Shown here: positions 36,052 through 45,216 of the stretch, in pieces
Layout of the letters: each line of letters begins with the position of its first letter
How positions within the stretch are numbered: the first letter of the stretch is position 1
From: G020353115 sp964640125
Lineage (GTDB): Bacteria; Bacteroidota; Bacteroidia; Bacteroidales; VadinHA17
Direction: 5' to 3'
Assembly: GCA_964640125.1 (NCBI GenBank)
Contig: CAZXGG010000005.1
Coordinates: 20,583 to 84,582, forward strand
DNA length: 64,000 bases
Position numbers and translations under genes: made by a program
Notes under the pieces: generated by a model
Databases searched by the model: none
What the model was told of the DNA's origin: nothing
What the model saw: only the letters and a program-made list of their open reading frames with translations

Positions 36052-37635
36052 ATGAGGAAAATTGTTTACATCGTGCTCTTTATTCTGCCAGTTTGTAAAG
36101 CCTATACACAGGAGGTGTATCAGCACATTTCCAATACCTCGATTTATCAATTCATAGACGAGTTAGCCAATCAACAGATCATCGACATAAACAGTGCCGT
36201 AAAACCTTATACCCGGAGGTTCATTGCGGAGAAACTATCAGAAGCAAATGCCACGAGGGAGGAGCTCAACCCACGGCAACAAAAAGACCTCGATTTTTAC
36301 CTGAAGGATTTTCATAAGGAGCTGAAACCCGATAAGCAGTTTAAGAAACGGCGTGACCTGTTCTACTACAAAGATTCCCTCTTCACCTTCTCACTCAATC
36401 CCATACTGGGGATCCAATACTGGACAAATAATAACGGTTCGGTCTATCACCGGTGGAACGGGGCTGAAGTGTTTGCCTACATTGGTAAACATGTTGGGAT
36501 CTATGCCAGCCTGAGGGACAATCATGAGAATAAAAAGATCTCGGAATACAATCAAATAACACAGCGTTTCGGAGCAAATTATAAAGCAAAATACGATTAC
36601 AGTGAAATGCGGGGAGGAATTACCTTTTCCTGGAAGTGGGGATCTTTCGGATTGATAAAAGACCATTTCTCCTGGGGTAACAATTACAACGGAGCAAATA
36701 TCTTTGCGGGAAGAACCCCATCCATTTCACAGGTAAAACTTCACCTTGAACCCGCTAAATGGCTCGAATTCACCTATACACATGGCTGGCTGGTCTCAGA
36801 AGTGGTGGACAGCACAAGAAGCTTTTATTACACCACTCCACATGGCGATGAGTACCGCAAGGTTTACCACAATAAATACCTGGCAGCTAACATCTTTACC
36901 ATCAAACCGTTTGATCGATTCCGGTTCTCTTTCGGGAATTCCATCATTTACGACCACGAAATCGAAGCCGCCTACCTTACCCCATTCTTCTTCTTCAAAT
37001 CGATTGACCATACGCTGAATTCTGGGATTGACAATCAGAACTCCCAAATGTTCTTTGACATCAGTTCGCGTCAGATCAACCACCTCCACCTTTATGCCAC
37101 GCTATTCCTGGATGAAATAGCGATTGGGCGTATGTTTGATCCGGACGAACATTCCAATTTTTACAGTGCAAAACTGGGTTTCCGGCTATCCAATTTTCCC
37201 CTGCAGAACCTGTCGTTAACCACCGAATATACCCAGACTAACCCCTTGGCTTTCAGGCATTACGTTTCAACCCTGACCTTCGAATCAAACCAGTATAACA
37301 TGGGCCATTACCTCCAGGACAATGCCAGGGAACTTTTTCTTTCCCTCGAAGCAAAACCCATTCGCGGACTTACCCTGCATCTTTCCTATACCTTTGCCCA
37401 GAAAGGACCGGATCATACTGCACTGGACTCTAATCGCCTTGGTTTACCCTTCATGGAAAGCATTGAATGGGAAAGTAGAATGTTCGCCTTCCGAACGCGC
37501 TATGAGGTCATTAATGACGGGTATGTCTTTGCGGAGTATATGCACCGCAGCGTGAATGGCGTAACGGAATACCTACCCGAAATCTGGCAGGGTACAACCA
37601 ATACCTTCTCATTTGGAGTGAATTTCGGATTTTAA
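36052..37635 (+). CDS. Capsule assembly Wzi-like outer-membrane protein
   Basis: The 527-residue protein has a signal peptide (MRKIVYIVLFILPVCKAYTQ), an N-terminal helical region (about 25-110, YQFIDELANQQIIDINSAVKPYTR) and a long series of amphipathic beta strands ending in TFSFGVNFGF, an outer-membrane barrel terminus. The FGLIKDHFSWGNNYNGANIFAGRTPS and EWLEFTYTHGWL-like segments fit the Wzi-type capsule assembly family of Bacteroidota. Wzi in Enterobacteria is a surface lectin that anchors capsule. It has its own promoter and lies downstream of the sugar transferase, matching a capsule role. Confidence 0.8.
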   Translation: MRKIVYIVLFILPVCKAYTQEVYQHISNTSIYQFIDELANQQIIDINSAVKPYTRRFIAEKLSEANATREELNPRQQKDLDFYLKDFHKELKPDKQFKKRRDLFYYKDSLFTFSLNPILGIQYWTNNNGSVYHRWNGAEVFAYIGKHVGIYASLRDNHENKKISEYNQITQRFGANYKAKYDYSEMRGGITFSWKWGSFGLIKDHFSWGNNYNGANIFAGRTPSISQVKLHLEPAKWLEFTYTHGWLVSEVVDSTRSFYYTTPHGDEYRKVYHNKYLAANIFTIKPFDRFRFSFGNSIIYDHEIEAAYLTPFFFFKSIDHTLNSGIDNQNSQMFFDISSRQINHLHLYATLFLDEIAIGRMFDPDEHSNFYSAKLGFRLSNFPLQNLSLTTEYTQTNPLAFRHYVSTLTFESNQYNMGHYLQDNARELFLSLEAKPIRGLTLHLSYTFAQKGPDHTALDSNRLGLPFMESIEWESRMFAFRTRYEVINDGYVFAEYMHRSVNGVTEYLPEIWQGTTNTFSFGVNFGF

Positions 37636-37670
37636 GCTGTACCACTTTTTTTTACAAAATATAGTAGGTA

Positions 37671-38681
37671 TTATTCATTGTGCTCGTACAGAAAAATCTT
37701 TGCGGTTTCCGAAATGCTCTGCTTTACCGGTTTAAAATCGATGCCTGTCAGGTCCCTGATCTTTTTATTTGAGAAACAGGTCTTATGATGTGCTGACCGT
37801 GCTGTGTCCCTGGTAAAGAGCTGTGGTCTGAACAGGAGTTTACTCACCAGCCAGTCACTGCGCCAGGTTATTCCGGTGAGAAAAGGAGGGGCATAGTGTT
37901 TCGGCGGTTTTTGGCCCAACGCGTTTGCAACAAGCGTGAAAACCTCCCGGTAAGAAAGATTTTCAGACGACAGGATAAAACGCTCCCCTGAAATGGCACT
38001 CTCCATCAGGGTAATCATTGCATGGACCACATCCCACACATCAACATACCCGGTCATGCCGCAGGTGTAAAAACTCAACCCCTTCCAAACGGGTTTAAAA
38101 ATAGTGGAACTGCTCCTGTTCCAGTCGCCGGGTCCAATAACAATCGACGGATTGACGATCACAGCGGTTAACCCTTCCCCAATGCCTCTCCAAACTTCCA
38201 TTTCTGACCGGTACTTGCTGACGGAATAAGCAGAACGGTGCTTTGAATATTTCCAGATTACCGTTTCATCCACCGCTTCTCCCTGGCGGTAACCGATAGC
38301 AGCGGTTGAGCTGACAAAACAGAGCTTTTTTATCCCTCTCTCCAGGCAAGCATTGACCACGTTTGCTGTTCCGGAAACATTATTTTCCATCATCTGCTGC
38401 TTCTGCTGGGTTACAAAGGAGACCATTGCTGCACAGTGGTAAACCCGTTCAACTCCCTCCATCGCTTCAGTGAGCAAGTCAGGGTCCAATATATCTCCTT
38501 CAACCCAATCGACGCGTGAAAACAACTCTTCAGCATCCTCGGAATAATAGGAGAAGGTTTTCTTTACACGTTCGAAATTGCTGGTGGATCTTCTGATCGC
38601 TTTCACAGGCTTCCCCTGGCTTACCAATTTATAGAGGAGGTGCGATCCGATGAGACCGGTACCGCCCGTTACCAAATCCAT
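37671..38681 (-). CDS. NAD-dependent epimerase/dehydratase (extended SDR)
   Basis: The 336-residue protein has the extended SDR layout: TGGTGLIGSH nucleotide-binding loop at 5-14, the VYHCAAMVSF strand and the catalytic pair Tyr152 and Lys156 in YSVSK. A VNPSIVIGPGDWNRSS segment is typical of the dihydroflavonol reductase-like/UDP-sugar epimerase subgroup. The substrate could be a nucleotide sugar, a sterol-like or other carbonyl compound. It is on the strand opposite to the polysaccharide genes and convergent with the Wzi-like gene, so a link to that locus is possible but not shown. Confidence 0.85.
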   Translation of the reverse strand: MDLVTGGTGLIGSHLLYKLVSQGKPVKAIRRSTSNFERVKKTFSYYSEDAEELFSRVDWVEGDILDPDLLTEAMEGVERVYHCAAMVSFVTQQKQQMMENNVSGTANVVNACLERGIKKLCFVSSTAAIGYRQGEAVDETVIWKYSKHRSAYSVSKYRSEMEVWRGIGEGLTAVIVNPSIVIGPGDWNRSSSTIFKPVWKGLSFYTCGMTGYVDVWDVVHAMITLMESAISGERFILSSENLSYREVFTLVANALGQKPPKHYAPPFLTGITWRSDWLVSKLLFRPQLFTRDTARSAHHKTCFSNKKIRDLTGIDFKPVKQSISETAKIFLYEHNE

Positions 38682-38844
38682 ATCTGCGTTCTTTGATGTA
38701 TTACCGGTTCGAAAGGTAGTCAGTTGTTTTGAAATTTACTAACCCGGAGTTGTCATAATTAATCCTTCCGGTTTACAAGGATAAAATGGCCCATTTGATA
38801 TAAGAATGCAGATTTATAAGTCCGGAAATGTCTTCAATTTTTTT

Positions 38845-38852
38845 TACCTTCG
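38845..38852 (+). promoter_or_regulatory. Possible -7 box for ribE
   Basis: TACCTTCG differs from TAnnTTTG at one base and lies 36 bp before the ribE ATG. No upstream box is clear. No FMN riboswitch parts are visible in 38682-38888. Confidence 0.35.
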
Positions 38853-38888
38853 CAGATTGATCAAAAAACCAATTAAAAATAGGATACC

Positions 38889-39485
38889 ATGTTCTCAGGA
38901 ATTGTTGAAGAAGCAGCCAAAGTGGTTAAACTTGAAAAAGAGCAGGAGAATCTCCACATTACCATGGAGTGCTCTTTTGTCGATGAACTAAAAATCGATC
39001 AGAGCATTTCGCATAATGGAGTGTGTCTGACAGTTGTAAAGAAAGAAGGGAAAACCTATACGGTCACGGCAATTAAAGAGACCCTGGAAAAATCAAATCT
39101 TGGAAAATTGCAGATCGGTGATAAAGTTAACCTTGAACGAAGTCTGAAGATCGACAGTTTGCTGGATGGTCATCTTGTACAGGGTCATGTTGATCAAACC
39201 GCTGTATGTACCGAAGTAAAAGAGGCAGAAGGAAGCTGGTATTATACGTTTGAATATGAACCCGCACAGGATGATTACATTACGGTGGAAAAAGGTTCGA
39301 TCTCTGTTAACGGGGTTAGCCTGACCGTTGTTAATTCAAAAGACAAATCATTCCAGGTAGCGATCATTCCCTATACTTACGAAGTCACTAATTTTCATCA
39401 GATCCAGGCAGGAACCATTGTTAATCTTGAATTCGATATCATCGGAAAATATATCGCCAGGATTATGAAACAGCAATTGCTATGA
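38889..39485 (+). CDS. ribE: Riboflavin synthase, alpha subunit
   Basis: The 198-residue protein begins MFSGIVEEAAKV and has two lumazine-binding barrel repeats: SISHNGVCLTVV in the first and GSISVNGVSLTVV in the second, with GHLVQGHVDQTA between. It joins two molecules of 6,7-dimethyl-8-ribityllumazine to give riboflavin. Length is standard. The stop overlaps the next gene's start as ATGA (39482-39485), so the sensor kinase gene is translationally coupled to it; other rib genes are not nearby. Confidence 0.96.
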   Translation: MFSGIVEEAAKVVKLEKEQENLHITMECSFVDELKIDQSISHNGVCLTVVKKEGKTYTVTAIKETLEKSNLGKLQIGDKVNLERSLKIDSLLDGHLVQGHVDQTAVCTEVKEAEGSWYYTFEYEPAQDDYITVEKGSISVNGVSLTVVNSKDKSFQVAIIPYTYEVTNFHQIQAGTIVNLEFDIIGKYIARIMKQQLL

Positions 39486-40522
39486 AAAGTCTTACACCAC
39501 GGCAAATTGCATTTATCATATCCTTTGCCACAGCATTGCTTACAACAGCTATATTGTTCCTTTTCCAATACCTGATACCATCTTACAGGTGGTATTACCT
39601 GGTGGCTACAATCGGCATACTATTTATTCTGACGTTTTGGGGCATATTATCCCTGCTCAATTATTTTATTACTGAAAAGATCAATCCAATCTATAAAACC
39701 ATTCGTAATATCAGTGTGCCTGAAAAAGTGCTTCATGGAGATTTTTCAGGAAGAGATATAATATCCGAAGTAAAAGATGAAGTGATCAATTGGGCAAAAG
39801 GAAAAACACAGGAAATCAATCAGTTAAAGCAAATGGAAAAGTATCGTAAGGAGTTTCTGGGAAATGTATCTCATGAACTGAAGACACCCATTTTTAACAT
39901 CCAGGGATATGTGCTTACGTTACTGGATGGCGGCTTGGAAGATGCATCGATAAACCGGATGTATCTCGAACGTACTGAAAAAAGTATCAACCGCATGATC
40001 TCCATCGTGGAAGATCTTGAAATCATCTCCCGCCTGGAATCCGGTGAGCTGAAGCTGATGAAAGAAAAATTTGATGTCGTTCGTCTCGTTGAGGAAGTTG
40101 TTGAAACCCAGGAGATGAGAGCACAGGAGAAAAAGATCAGGTTAACAATAAAGGGGGGAACAGAAAGGAAAATCTTTGTTCGTGCTGATAAAAAAAGAAT
40201 TTATGAAGTCCTCAACAACCTGGTAATCAATTCTATAATTTACGGCATGGAAGGGGGCAGAACGACCATTTCTTTCAGCGACATGGGAGATAACATTCTG
40301 ATCGATGTGACCGATAACGGTATCGGGATCCCGGAAGAGGATATTCCCAGGATTTTTGAACGATTTTACCGGGTCGATCGCAGCCGCTCCCGGCACTACG
40401 GGGGAACCGGTTTGGGCCTGTCCATAGTAAAGCACATTATAGAGGCTCATAATCAGACAATTAACGTAAGAAGCTCAAAAGAGAAAGGAAGCTCTTTTGC
40501 CTTTACACTTATAAAAGCCTGA
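39482..40522 (+). CDS. Sensor histidine kinase (PhoR-like)
   Basis: The 346-residue protein has two N-terminal membrane helices (about 9-30 and 37-61) with almost no periplasmic loop, a linker, a HisKA domain with His131 in NVSHELKTP, and a HATPase domain with N box NLVINSIIYG, DNGIGIPEEDIPRIFERFYRVDRSRS and GGTGLGLSIVK. The short loop suggests it senses a membrane or partner-protein signal. No response regulator gene is adjacent, so it is an orphan in this window. It overlaps ribE by 4 bp. Confidence 0.93.
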   Translation: MKSLTPRQIAFIISFATALLTTAILFLFQYLIPSYRWYYLVATIGILFILTFWGILSLLNYFITEKINPIYKTIRNISVPEKVLHGDFSGRDIISEVKDEVINWAKGKTQEINQLKQMEKYRKEFLGNVSHELKTPIFNIQGYVLTLLDGGLEDASINRMYLERTEKSINRMISIVEDLEIISRLESGELKLMKEKFDVVRLVEEVVETQEMRAQEKKIRLTIKGGTERKIFVRADKKRIYEVLNNLVINSIIYGMEGGRTTISFSDMGDNILIDVTDNGIGIPEEDIPRIFERFYRVDRSRSRHYGGTGLGLSIVKHIIEAHNQTINVRSSKEKGSSFAFTLIKA

Positions 40523-40523
40523 T

Positions 40524-40555
40524 TTTGGTTTTTATTGCCAATTCTTCTACCTTTG
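40524..40555 (+). promoter_or_regulatory. Promoter of ileS
   Basis: TTTG at 40524-40527, a 20-bp spacer and TACCTTTG at 40548-40555: an exact match to the Bacteroidota promoter form, 43 bp before the ileS ATG. Confidence 0.7.
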
Positions 40556-40598
40556 TGGACTTCTAAAAAAGAGAGTAAAAAAGTAACAGTGCAAAACG

Positions 40599-43500
40599 AT
40601 GGGTTTAACTTTTCCTGAATATAAAACATTCGATCTTGCAGACATCAACAAAGAGGTGCTGAAGATCTGGGATAAAAATGATACCTATCATAATACATTA
40701 GAGGCCACCAGGGGAAAACCGGCATTTGTCTTCTATGAAGGTCCACCCTCGGCAAATGGAATGCCAGGGATACATCATGTCATTGCCAGAACCATTAAGG
40801 ATATTTTCTGCCGGTATAAAACCATGCAGGGATTTTATGTTGAACGGAAAGCCGGATGGGATACTCATGGCCTTCCGGTTGAATTAAGTGTTGAGCAGGA
40901 CCTCGGCATTACCAAGGAAGATATTGGGCAAAAAATTTCCGTTGTGGAGTTCAATAAAGCCTGCAAAAAGGTTGTCATGAAATACACGGACGCATGGGAG
41001 GATCTCACCCGAAAAATGGGTTACTGGATCAGCATGGAAGATCCATACATAACCTATGACAACCGGTATATTGAAACACTCTGGTATTTGCTAAAAAAAT
41101 TATACGAGAAAAAACTGCTCTATAAGGGGTATTCAATCCAACCTTATTCACCGGCTGCCGGTACCGGTCTTAGCACACACGAACTGAACCAACCCGGCTG
41201 CTATCGTGATGTCAAGGATACAACGGTTGTTGCCCAGCTCAAGATCATCCGAAATGAACAGTCTGAATTCCTGTTCAAGAATATCGATAGTGAACTCTAT
41301 TTTCTCGCCTGGACAACCACTCCGTGGACATTGCTTTCCAATACAGCATTGGCTGTTGGCAAAGGTCTTCACTATGTTAAGGTCAGGACCTTCAACCAAT
41401 ATACCGGCGAACCCATTACCGTTATCCTTGCCAAAGATCGCTTCCGATACTACTTCCCTGAACGGGATGAGGGACTTCGGTTGGAAGAGTATAAAAAGGG
41501 ATATAAAAACATACCCTACACGATCCTTTCTGAGTTTCTGGGTGCTGACCTGGAAGGAATGCGTTATGAACAGCTCATGCCTTTCCAGCAGCCGGAAGAA
41601 GGGGATGCATTCCGTGTGCTTATTGGTGATTTTGTGACCACGGAAGAGGGAACGGGCATCGTTCATATAGCACCAAGTTTCGGTGCAGATGACTTCCGTA
41701 TAGCACAGGAAAACGGGATCGGATCACTTACCCTGGTTGATAAACAAGGAAAATTCATTGAGGGTGTGGGTGAATTTTCCGGCCGTTTTGTTAAAAATCA
41801 ATACGATAATAACCTGACGGAAAAAGATCCCACTGTTGATGTGGATATATCGGTTGACCTGAAATTAAACAACAAAGCATTCAAAATTGAAAAGTATGTT
41901 CACTCCTATCCACATTGCTGGAGGACCGACAAACCTGTATTGTATTATCCGCTGGATTCCTGGTTCATAAAGACCACGGCACTGAAGAAGCGAATGATGC
42001 AGTTGAACGAAACCATCAATTGGAAGCCCCCCTCAACCGGAATCGGGCGATTCGGGAAATGGTTGGAAAACCTGGTTGACTGGAACCTGTCACGCTCCAG
42101 ATATTGGGGAACACCCCTGCCAATCTGGAGGACCGAAGACAGAAAAGAACAACTCTGCATTGGCTCGGTAAAAGAGCTGAAAGTTGAGATCGAACGATCA
42201 GTGGAAGCCGGGATCATGAAAAAGAATCCATTGGAGGATTTTATCCCGGGTGATAATTCAAAAGAGAATTATGAAAAATTTGACCTCCACCGACCCTTTG
42301 TAGATGAGATCATTCTCGTTTCACCCAGCGGAAAAAAGATGTTTCGGGAACCCGATCTCATCGATGGATGGTTTGATTCCGGAGCAATGCCCTATGCACA
42401 GGTCCACTATCCATTCGAAAACAAAGAAAATTTCGGGAAAATCTTTCCCGCTGATTACATTGCCGAGGGAGTAGATCAGACCCGTGGATGGTTTTTTACA
42501 CTTCATGCCATTGCGGTCATGCTTTTTGATTCCGTGGCGTTTAAAAACATCATTTCAAACGGACTTGTTCTCGATAAAGACGGGGCAAAAATGTCAAAAC
42601 GTCTGGGGAATGTCGTTGATCCTTTTGAAACCATTGAAACCAATGGCTCCGACCCGCTCCGATGGTATCTGATCACCAATGCTCAACCCTGGGATAACCT
42701 GAAATTCGATCCCGCCGGTGTGGAAGAGGTGAAACGCAAATTTTTCGGAACCCTGTTTAATACCTACTCATTTTTTGCCCTGTATGCTAACGTTGATGGA
42801 TTTATTCATAAAGAAGAAGATATACCGGTGAACGAAAGACCGGAGATCGATCGGTGGATTATCTCGCTGCTGAATTCCCTGGTCAAAGAGGTGCAAGAGA
42901 GCCTTGACAATTACGAGCCTACAAAAGCTGGCAGGGCTATCCAGGATTTTGTATCTGAAAACCTCAGTAACTGGTATGTCCGGCTTAACCGAAAACGATT
43001 CTGGGGCGGCGAATATTCGAGTGATAAAATCGCTGCGTACCAAACCCTGTATCTCTGCCTGGAAACCGTTTCCAGGCTCTCAGCACCCATATCTCCATTC
43101 TATATGGACAAGTTGTTCTTTGATTTGAACCGTGTTTCCGGGAATCATGACACTGCATCGGTCCACCTGGTGGCTTTCCCTGAATGCAATGTCCGCTTGA
43201 TTGATAAGGAGTTGGAAGAGAAAATGGCCCTTGCCCAGAAAGTTTCCTCAATGATTCTCGGTCTTCGCCGAAAAGTGAACATCAAGGTACGCCAACCATT
43301 GCAAAAGATCAGAATTCCCGTTTCCAACTTCGATGATAAAGAGAAACTGGAAGCTGTCGAAAATATTATCCTTCCCGAAGTAAATGTAAAAGAATTGGAA
43401 ATCATTACGGATGAAAAGGATAGCCTGATCGTGAAACGGATTAAACCAAATTTCAAGTTGCTTGGACCCCGTTTTGGTAAAGAGATGAAACAGATTACTC

Positions 43501-43967
43501 AATTAATCGGTCAGTTCAGCCAGGAAGATATCCACGAAATGGAAGAAAAAGGACACCATACCCTTCAGGTTGATGGTGTAAACCGGGAAATTAAACTATC
43601 TGAAGTAGAGATATTTACTGAAGATATTCCGGGTTGGCTGGTGGCAAACGAAGGTCAACTGACGGTTGCTCTCGATATCAATGTGACCGATGAATTGAAG
43701 GAAGAAGGCATAGCACGTGAACTGATCAACCGGATTCAAAACATGAGAAAGGAGAACGGTTTCGATGTAACGGATAAGATCACCATCCAAATTAAGAAAC
43801 ATACAGCACTAAATAACGCCGTGAAACACCATGCTCACTACATTGCTTCCCAGACACTGGCAACCAGGGTGGACCTGGTGGATCAACCGGACGATAAAAA
43901 GGCGAAAACCATTGAATTGCAAGAAGGGGTAAATACAATCATTACTATTCATAGAATAAAAACATAA
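40599..43967 (+). CDS. ileS: Isoleucyl-tRNA synthetase
   Basis: The 1122-residue class I enzyme charges tRNA-Ile. The HIGH-type motif is GIHH at 57-60 (after EGPPSANGMP) and the KMSKS-type motif is KMSKR at 664-668. The CP1 editing domain contains LAWTTTPWTLLSNTALAV and FGADDFRIAQENG. The length and KMSKR form fit the type 2 (eukaryote-like) IleRS group common in Bacteroidota, and no C-terminal zinc finger of the E. coli type is seen; instead there is a long C-terminal extension. It has a strong promoter and stands before the dksA-like gene. Confidence 0.97.
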   Translation: MGLTFPEYKTFDLADINKEVLKIWDKNDTYHNTLEATRGKPAFVFYEGPPSANGMPGIHHVIARTIKDIFCRYKTMQGFYVERKAGWDTHGLPVELSVEQDLGITKEDIGQKISVVEFNKACKKVVMKYTDAWEDLTRKMGYWISMEDPYITYDNRYIETLWYLLKKLYEKKLLYKGYSIQPYSPAAGTGLSTHELNQPGCYRDVKDTTVVAQLKIIRNEQSEFLFKNIDSELYFLAWTTTPWTLLSNTALAVGKGLHYVKVRTFNQYTGEPITVILAKDRFRYYFPERDEGLRLEEYKKGYKNIPYTILSEFLGADLEGMRYEQLMPFQQPEEGDAFRVLIGDFVTTEEGTGIVHIAPSFGADDFRIAQENGIGSLTLVDKQGKFIEGVGEFSGRFVKNQYDNNLTEKDPTVDVDISVDLKLNNKAFKIEKYVHSYPHCWRTDKPVLYYPLDSWFIKTTALKKRMMQLNETINWKPPSTGIGRFGKWLENLVDWNLSRSRYWGTPLPIWRTEDRKEQLCIGSVKELKVEIERSVEAGIMKKNPLEDFIPGDNSKENYEKFDLHRPFVDEIILVSPSGKKMFREPDLIDGWFDSGAMPYAQVHYPFENKENFGKIFPADYIAEGVDQTRGWFFTLHAIAVMLFDSVAFKNIISNGLVLDKDGAKMSKRLGNVVDPFETIETNGSDPLRWYLITNAQPWDNLKFDPAGVEEVKRKFFGTLFNTYSFFALYANVDGFIHKEEDIPVNERPEIDRWIISLLNSLVKEVQESLDNYEPTKAGRAIQDFVSENLSNWYVRLNRKRFWGGEYSSDKIAAYQTLYLCLETVSRLSAPISPFYMDKLFFDLNRVSGNHDTASVHLVAFPECNVRLIDKELEEKMALAQKVSSMILGLRRKVNIKVRQPLQKIRIPVSNFDDKEKLEAVENIILPEVNVKELEIITDEKDSLIVKRIKPNFKLLGPRFGKEMKQITQLIGQFSQEDIHEMEEKGHHTLQVDGVNREIKLSEVEIFTEDIPGWLVANEGQLTVALDINVTDELKEEGIARELINRIQNMRKENGFDVTDKITIQIKKHTALNNAVKHHAHYIASQTLATRVDLVDQPDDKKAKTIELQEGVNTIITIHRIKT

Positions 43968-44077
43968 CTGGCTATTAATCTTTTGGTTAGACCCGGTTTT
44001 CCGGAGCAGATCAAAAATGCTAAAATGTACGGTGTTTTATGGGAAATTTGTTATATTTATATAAAAATAAGAGCGCC

Positions 44078-44455
44078 ATGGCAGAGAAGACACGCTATTC
44101 AGATGAAGAGCTCCTTGAGTTTAAGGAGATCATCTTACAAAAAATTGAAAAAGCCAAGCAGGATTACGACCTGCTGAAACATACCATTACTCATGAAGAG
44201 AGTAATGACACGGAGGACACATCACCTACTTTCAAGGTCCTGGAGGAAGGAGCAGCAACCCTTTCAAAGGAGGAAGCCGGTAAACTGGCTCAACGCCAGT
44301 TGAAATTCATCCAGCACCTTCAGGCTGCACTGATACGAATTGAAAACAAAACGTATGGTATTTGCAGGGAAACCGGGAAACTGATATCGAAAGAGCGGCT
44401 CCGCGCTGTCCCGCATGCTACACTTAGTATCGAAGCAAAACAGAGACAACGGTAA
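44078..44455 (+). CDS. DksA/TraR-family protein lacking zinc cysteines
   Basis: I start at ATG 44078 (MAEKTRYSDEELLEFKEIIL), 125 residues; the frame runs further up but the extra residues are not family-like. The N-terminal coiled coil and the end segment YGICRETGKLISKERLRAVPHATLSIEAK fit DksA/TraR, which binds the secondary channel of RNA polymerase and works with ppGpp. Classical DksA has four zinc cysteines; here only one Cys remains (GICRETG). This cysteine-poor form is typical of Bacteroidota homologues. It is followed by a clear terminator. Confidence 0.9.
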   Translation: MAEKTRYSDEELLEFKEIILQKIEKAKQDYDLLKHTITHEESNDTEDTSPTFKVLEEGAATLSKEEAGKLAQRQLKFIQHLQAALIRIENKTYGICRETGKLISKERLRAVPHATLSIEAKQRQR

Positions 44456-44480
44456 ACGGACTGAAAATCGCGCCGATGAA

Positions 44481-44511
44481 ATGATTGAAGCCATGGTTTC
44501 AATCATTTTTT
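44481..44511 (+). terminator. Intrinsic terminator after the dksA-like gene
   Basis: ATGATTGAA (44481-44489) pairs perfectly with TTCAATCAT (44498-44506), extended inward by GCC/GGT, and is followed by a T-run to 44511. It lies 26 bp after the dksA-like stop. Confidence 0.82.
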
Positions 44512-44543
44512 ATTCCTCCCTTTTTCAAATCGTTTAAAAATTA

Positions 44544-44551
44544 TAGTTTTG
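44544..44551 (+). promoter_or_regulatory. -7 promoter box for lspA
   Basis: TAGTTTTG matches TAnnTTTG and lies 17 bp before the chosen lspA ATG (44569), after the terminator. The upstream box is only T-rich. It supports a start at 44569 rather than any codon upstream. Confidence 0.55.
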
Positions 44552-44568
44552 GTCGAAAAATAATTCCG

Positions 44569-45216
44569 ATGTCAATAAGAAAACAGTCCCTTTTCCTGAT
44601 CCTCCTGATCCTTGTAGCTGACCAGATGTTAAAGATCTGGGTCAAAACCCACATGATGCTTGGACAGGAATACCATATCCTTGGGAATTGGTTTATCATT
44701 CATTTCCTGGAAAACAATGGAATGGCTTTCGGACTTGAAATTTCCGGTGACTTCGGGAAGATTATCCTTAGCATTTTTCGAATTATTGCTGTGGCTGCGA
44801 TCGGTTGGTACCTCGTTTATCTGACCCGGCAAAACGCTTCTAACGGATTGATATTAAGTATCTCCATGGTAATGGCCGGAGCGATAGGAAACATTATTGA
44901 CAGTGCATTCTATGGGATAATCTTTAGTGATAGCTATTTCAGGGTAGCAGAATTTTTACCCGAAGGTGGGGGATATTCCAGTTTCCTGCATGGCCAGGTA
45001 GTCGATATGCTCTATTTCCCAATCATTAAAGGACATTTGCCAGACTGGTTCCCCATCTGGGGATCACAGGAATTCATCTTTTTCCGGCCTGTTTTTAATC
45101 TTTCCGATAGCTCCATAACTATCGGCGTAGCACTGATCCTTATCTTTCAGAAGCGGTTTTTTAAGCATCAGGAAACCAAAGAACCGATGCCCGCTGACAT
45201 CGAGATAAATAATTAA
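44569..45216 (+). CDS. lspA: Lipoprotein signal peptidase (signal peptidase II)
   Basis: From ATG 44569 the 215-residue membrane enzyme begins MSIRKQSLFLILLILVADQ and has four membrane helices. The first catalytic Asp is in GAIGNIIDSAFYG and the second in HGQVVDMLYFP, with HFLENNGMAFGLE upstream, all diagnostic. It cuts lipoprotein signal peptides before the lipidated Cys; several lipoproteins in this window are its substrates. It is longer than the E. coli enzyme (164) because of a loop between the two Asp motifs and an extended loop near SDSYFRVAEFLPEGGGY, as usual for Bacteroidota. Confidence 0.95.
   Translation: MSIRKQSLFLILLILVADQMLKIWVKTHMMLGQEYHILGNWFIIHFLENNGMAFGLEISGDFGKIILSIFRIIAVAAIGWYLVYLTRQNASNGLILSISMVMAGAIGNIIDSAFYGIIFSDSYFRVAEFLPEGGGYSSFLHGQVVDMLYFPIIKGHLPDWFPIWGSQEFIFFRPVFNLSDSSITIGVALILIFQKRFFKHQETKEPMPADIEINN

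Noticed and set aside
38682..38888. FMN riboswitch before ribE
   Set aside because: None of the conserved FMN aptamer segments (AGGGGC and partners) are present.
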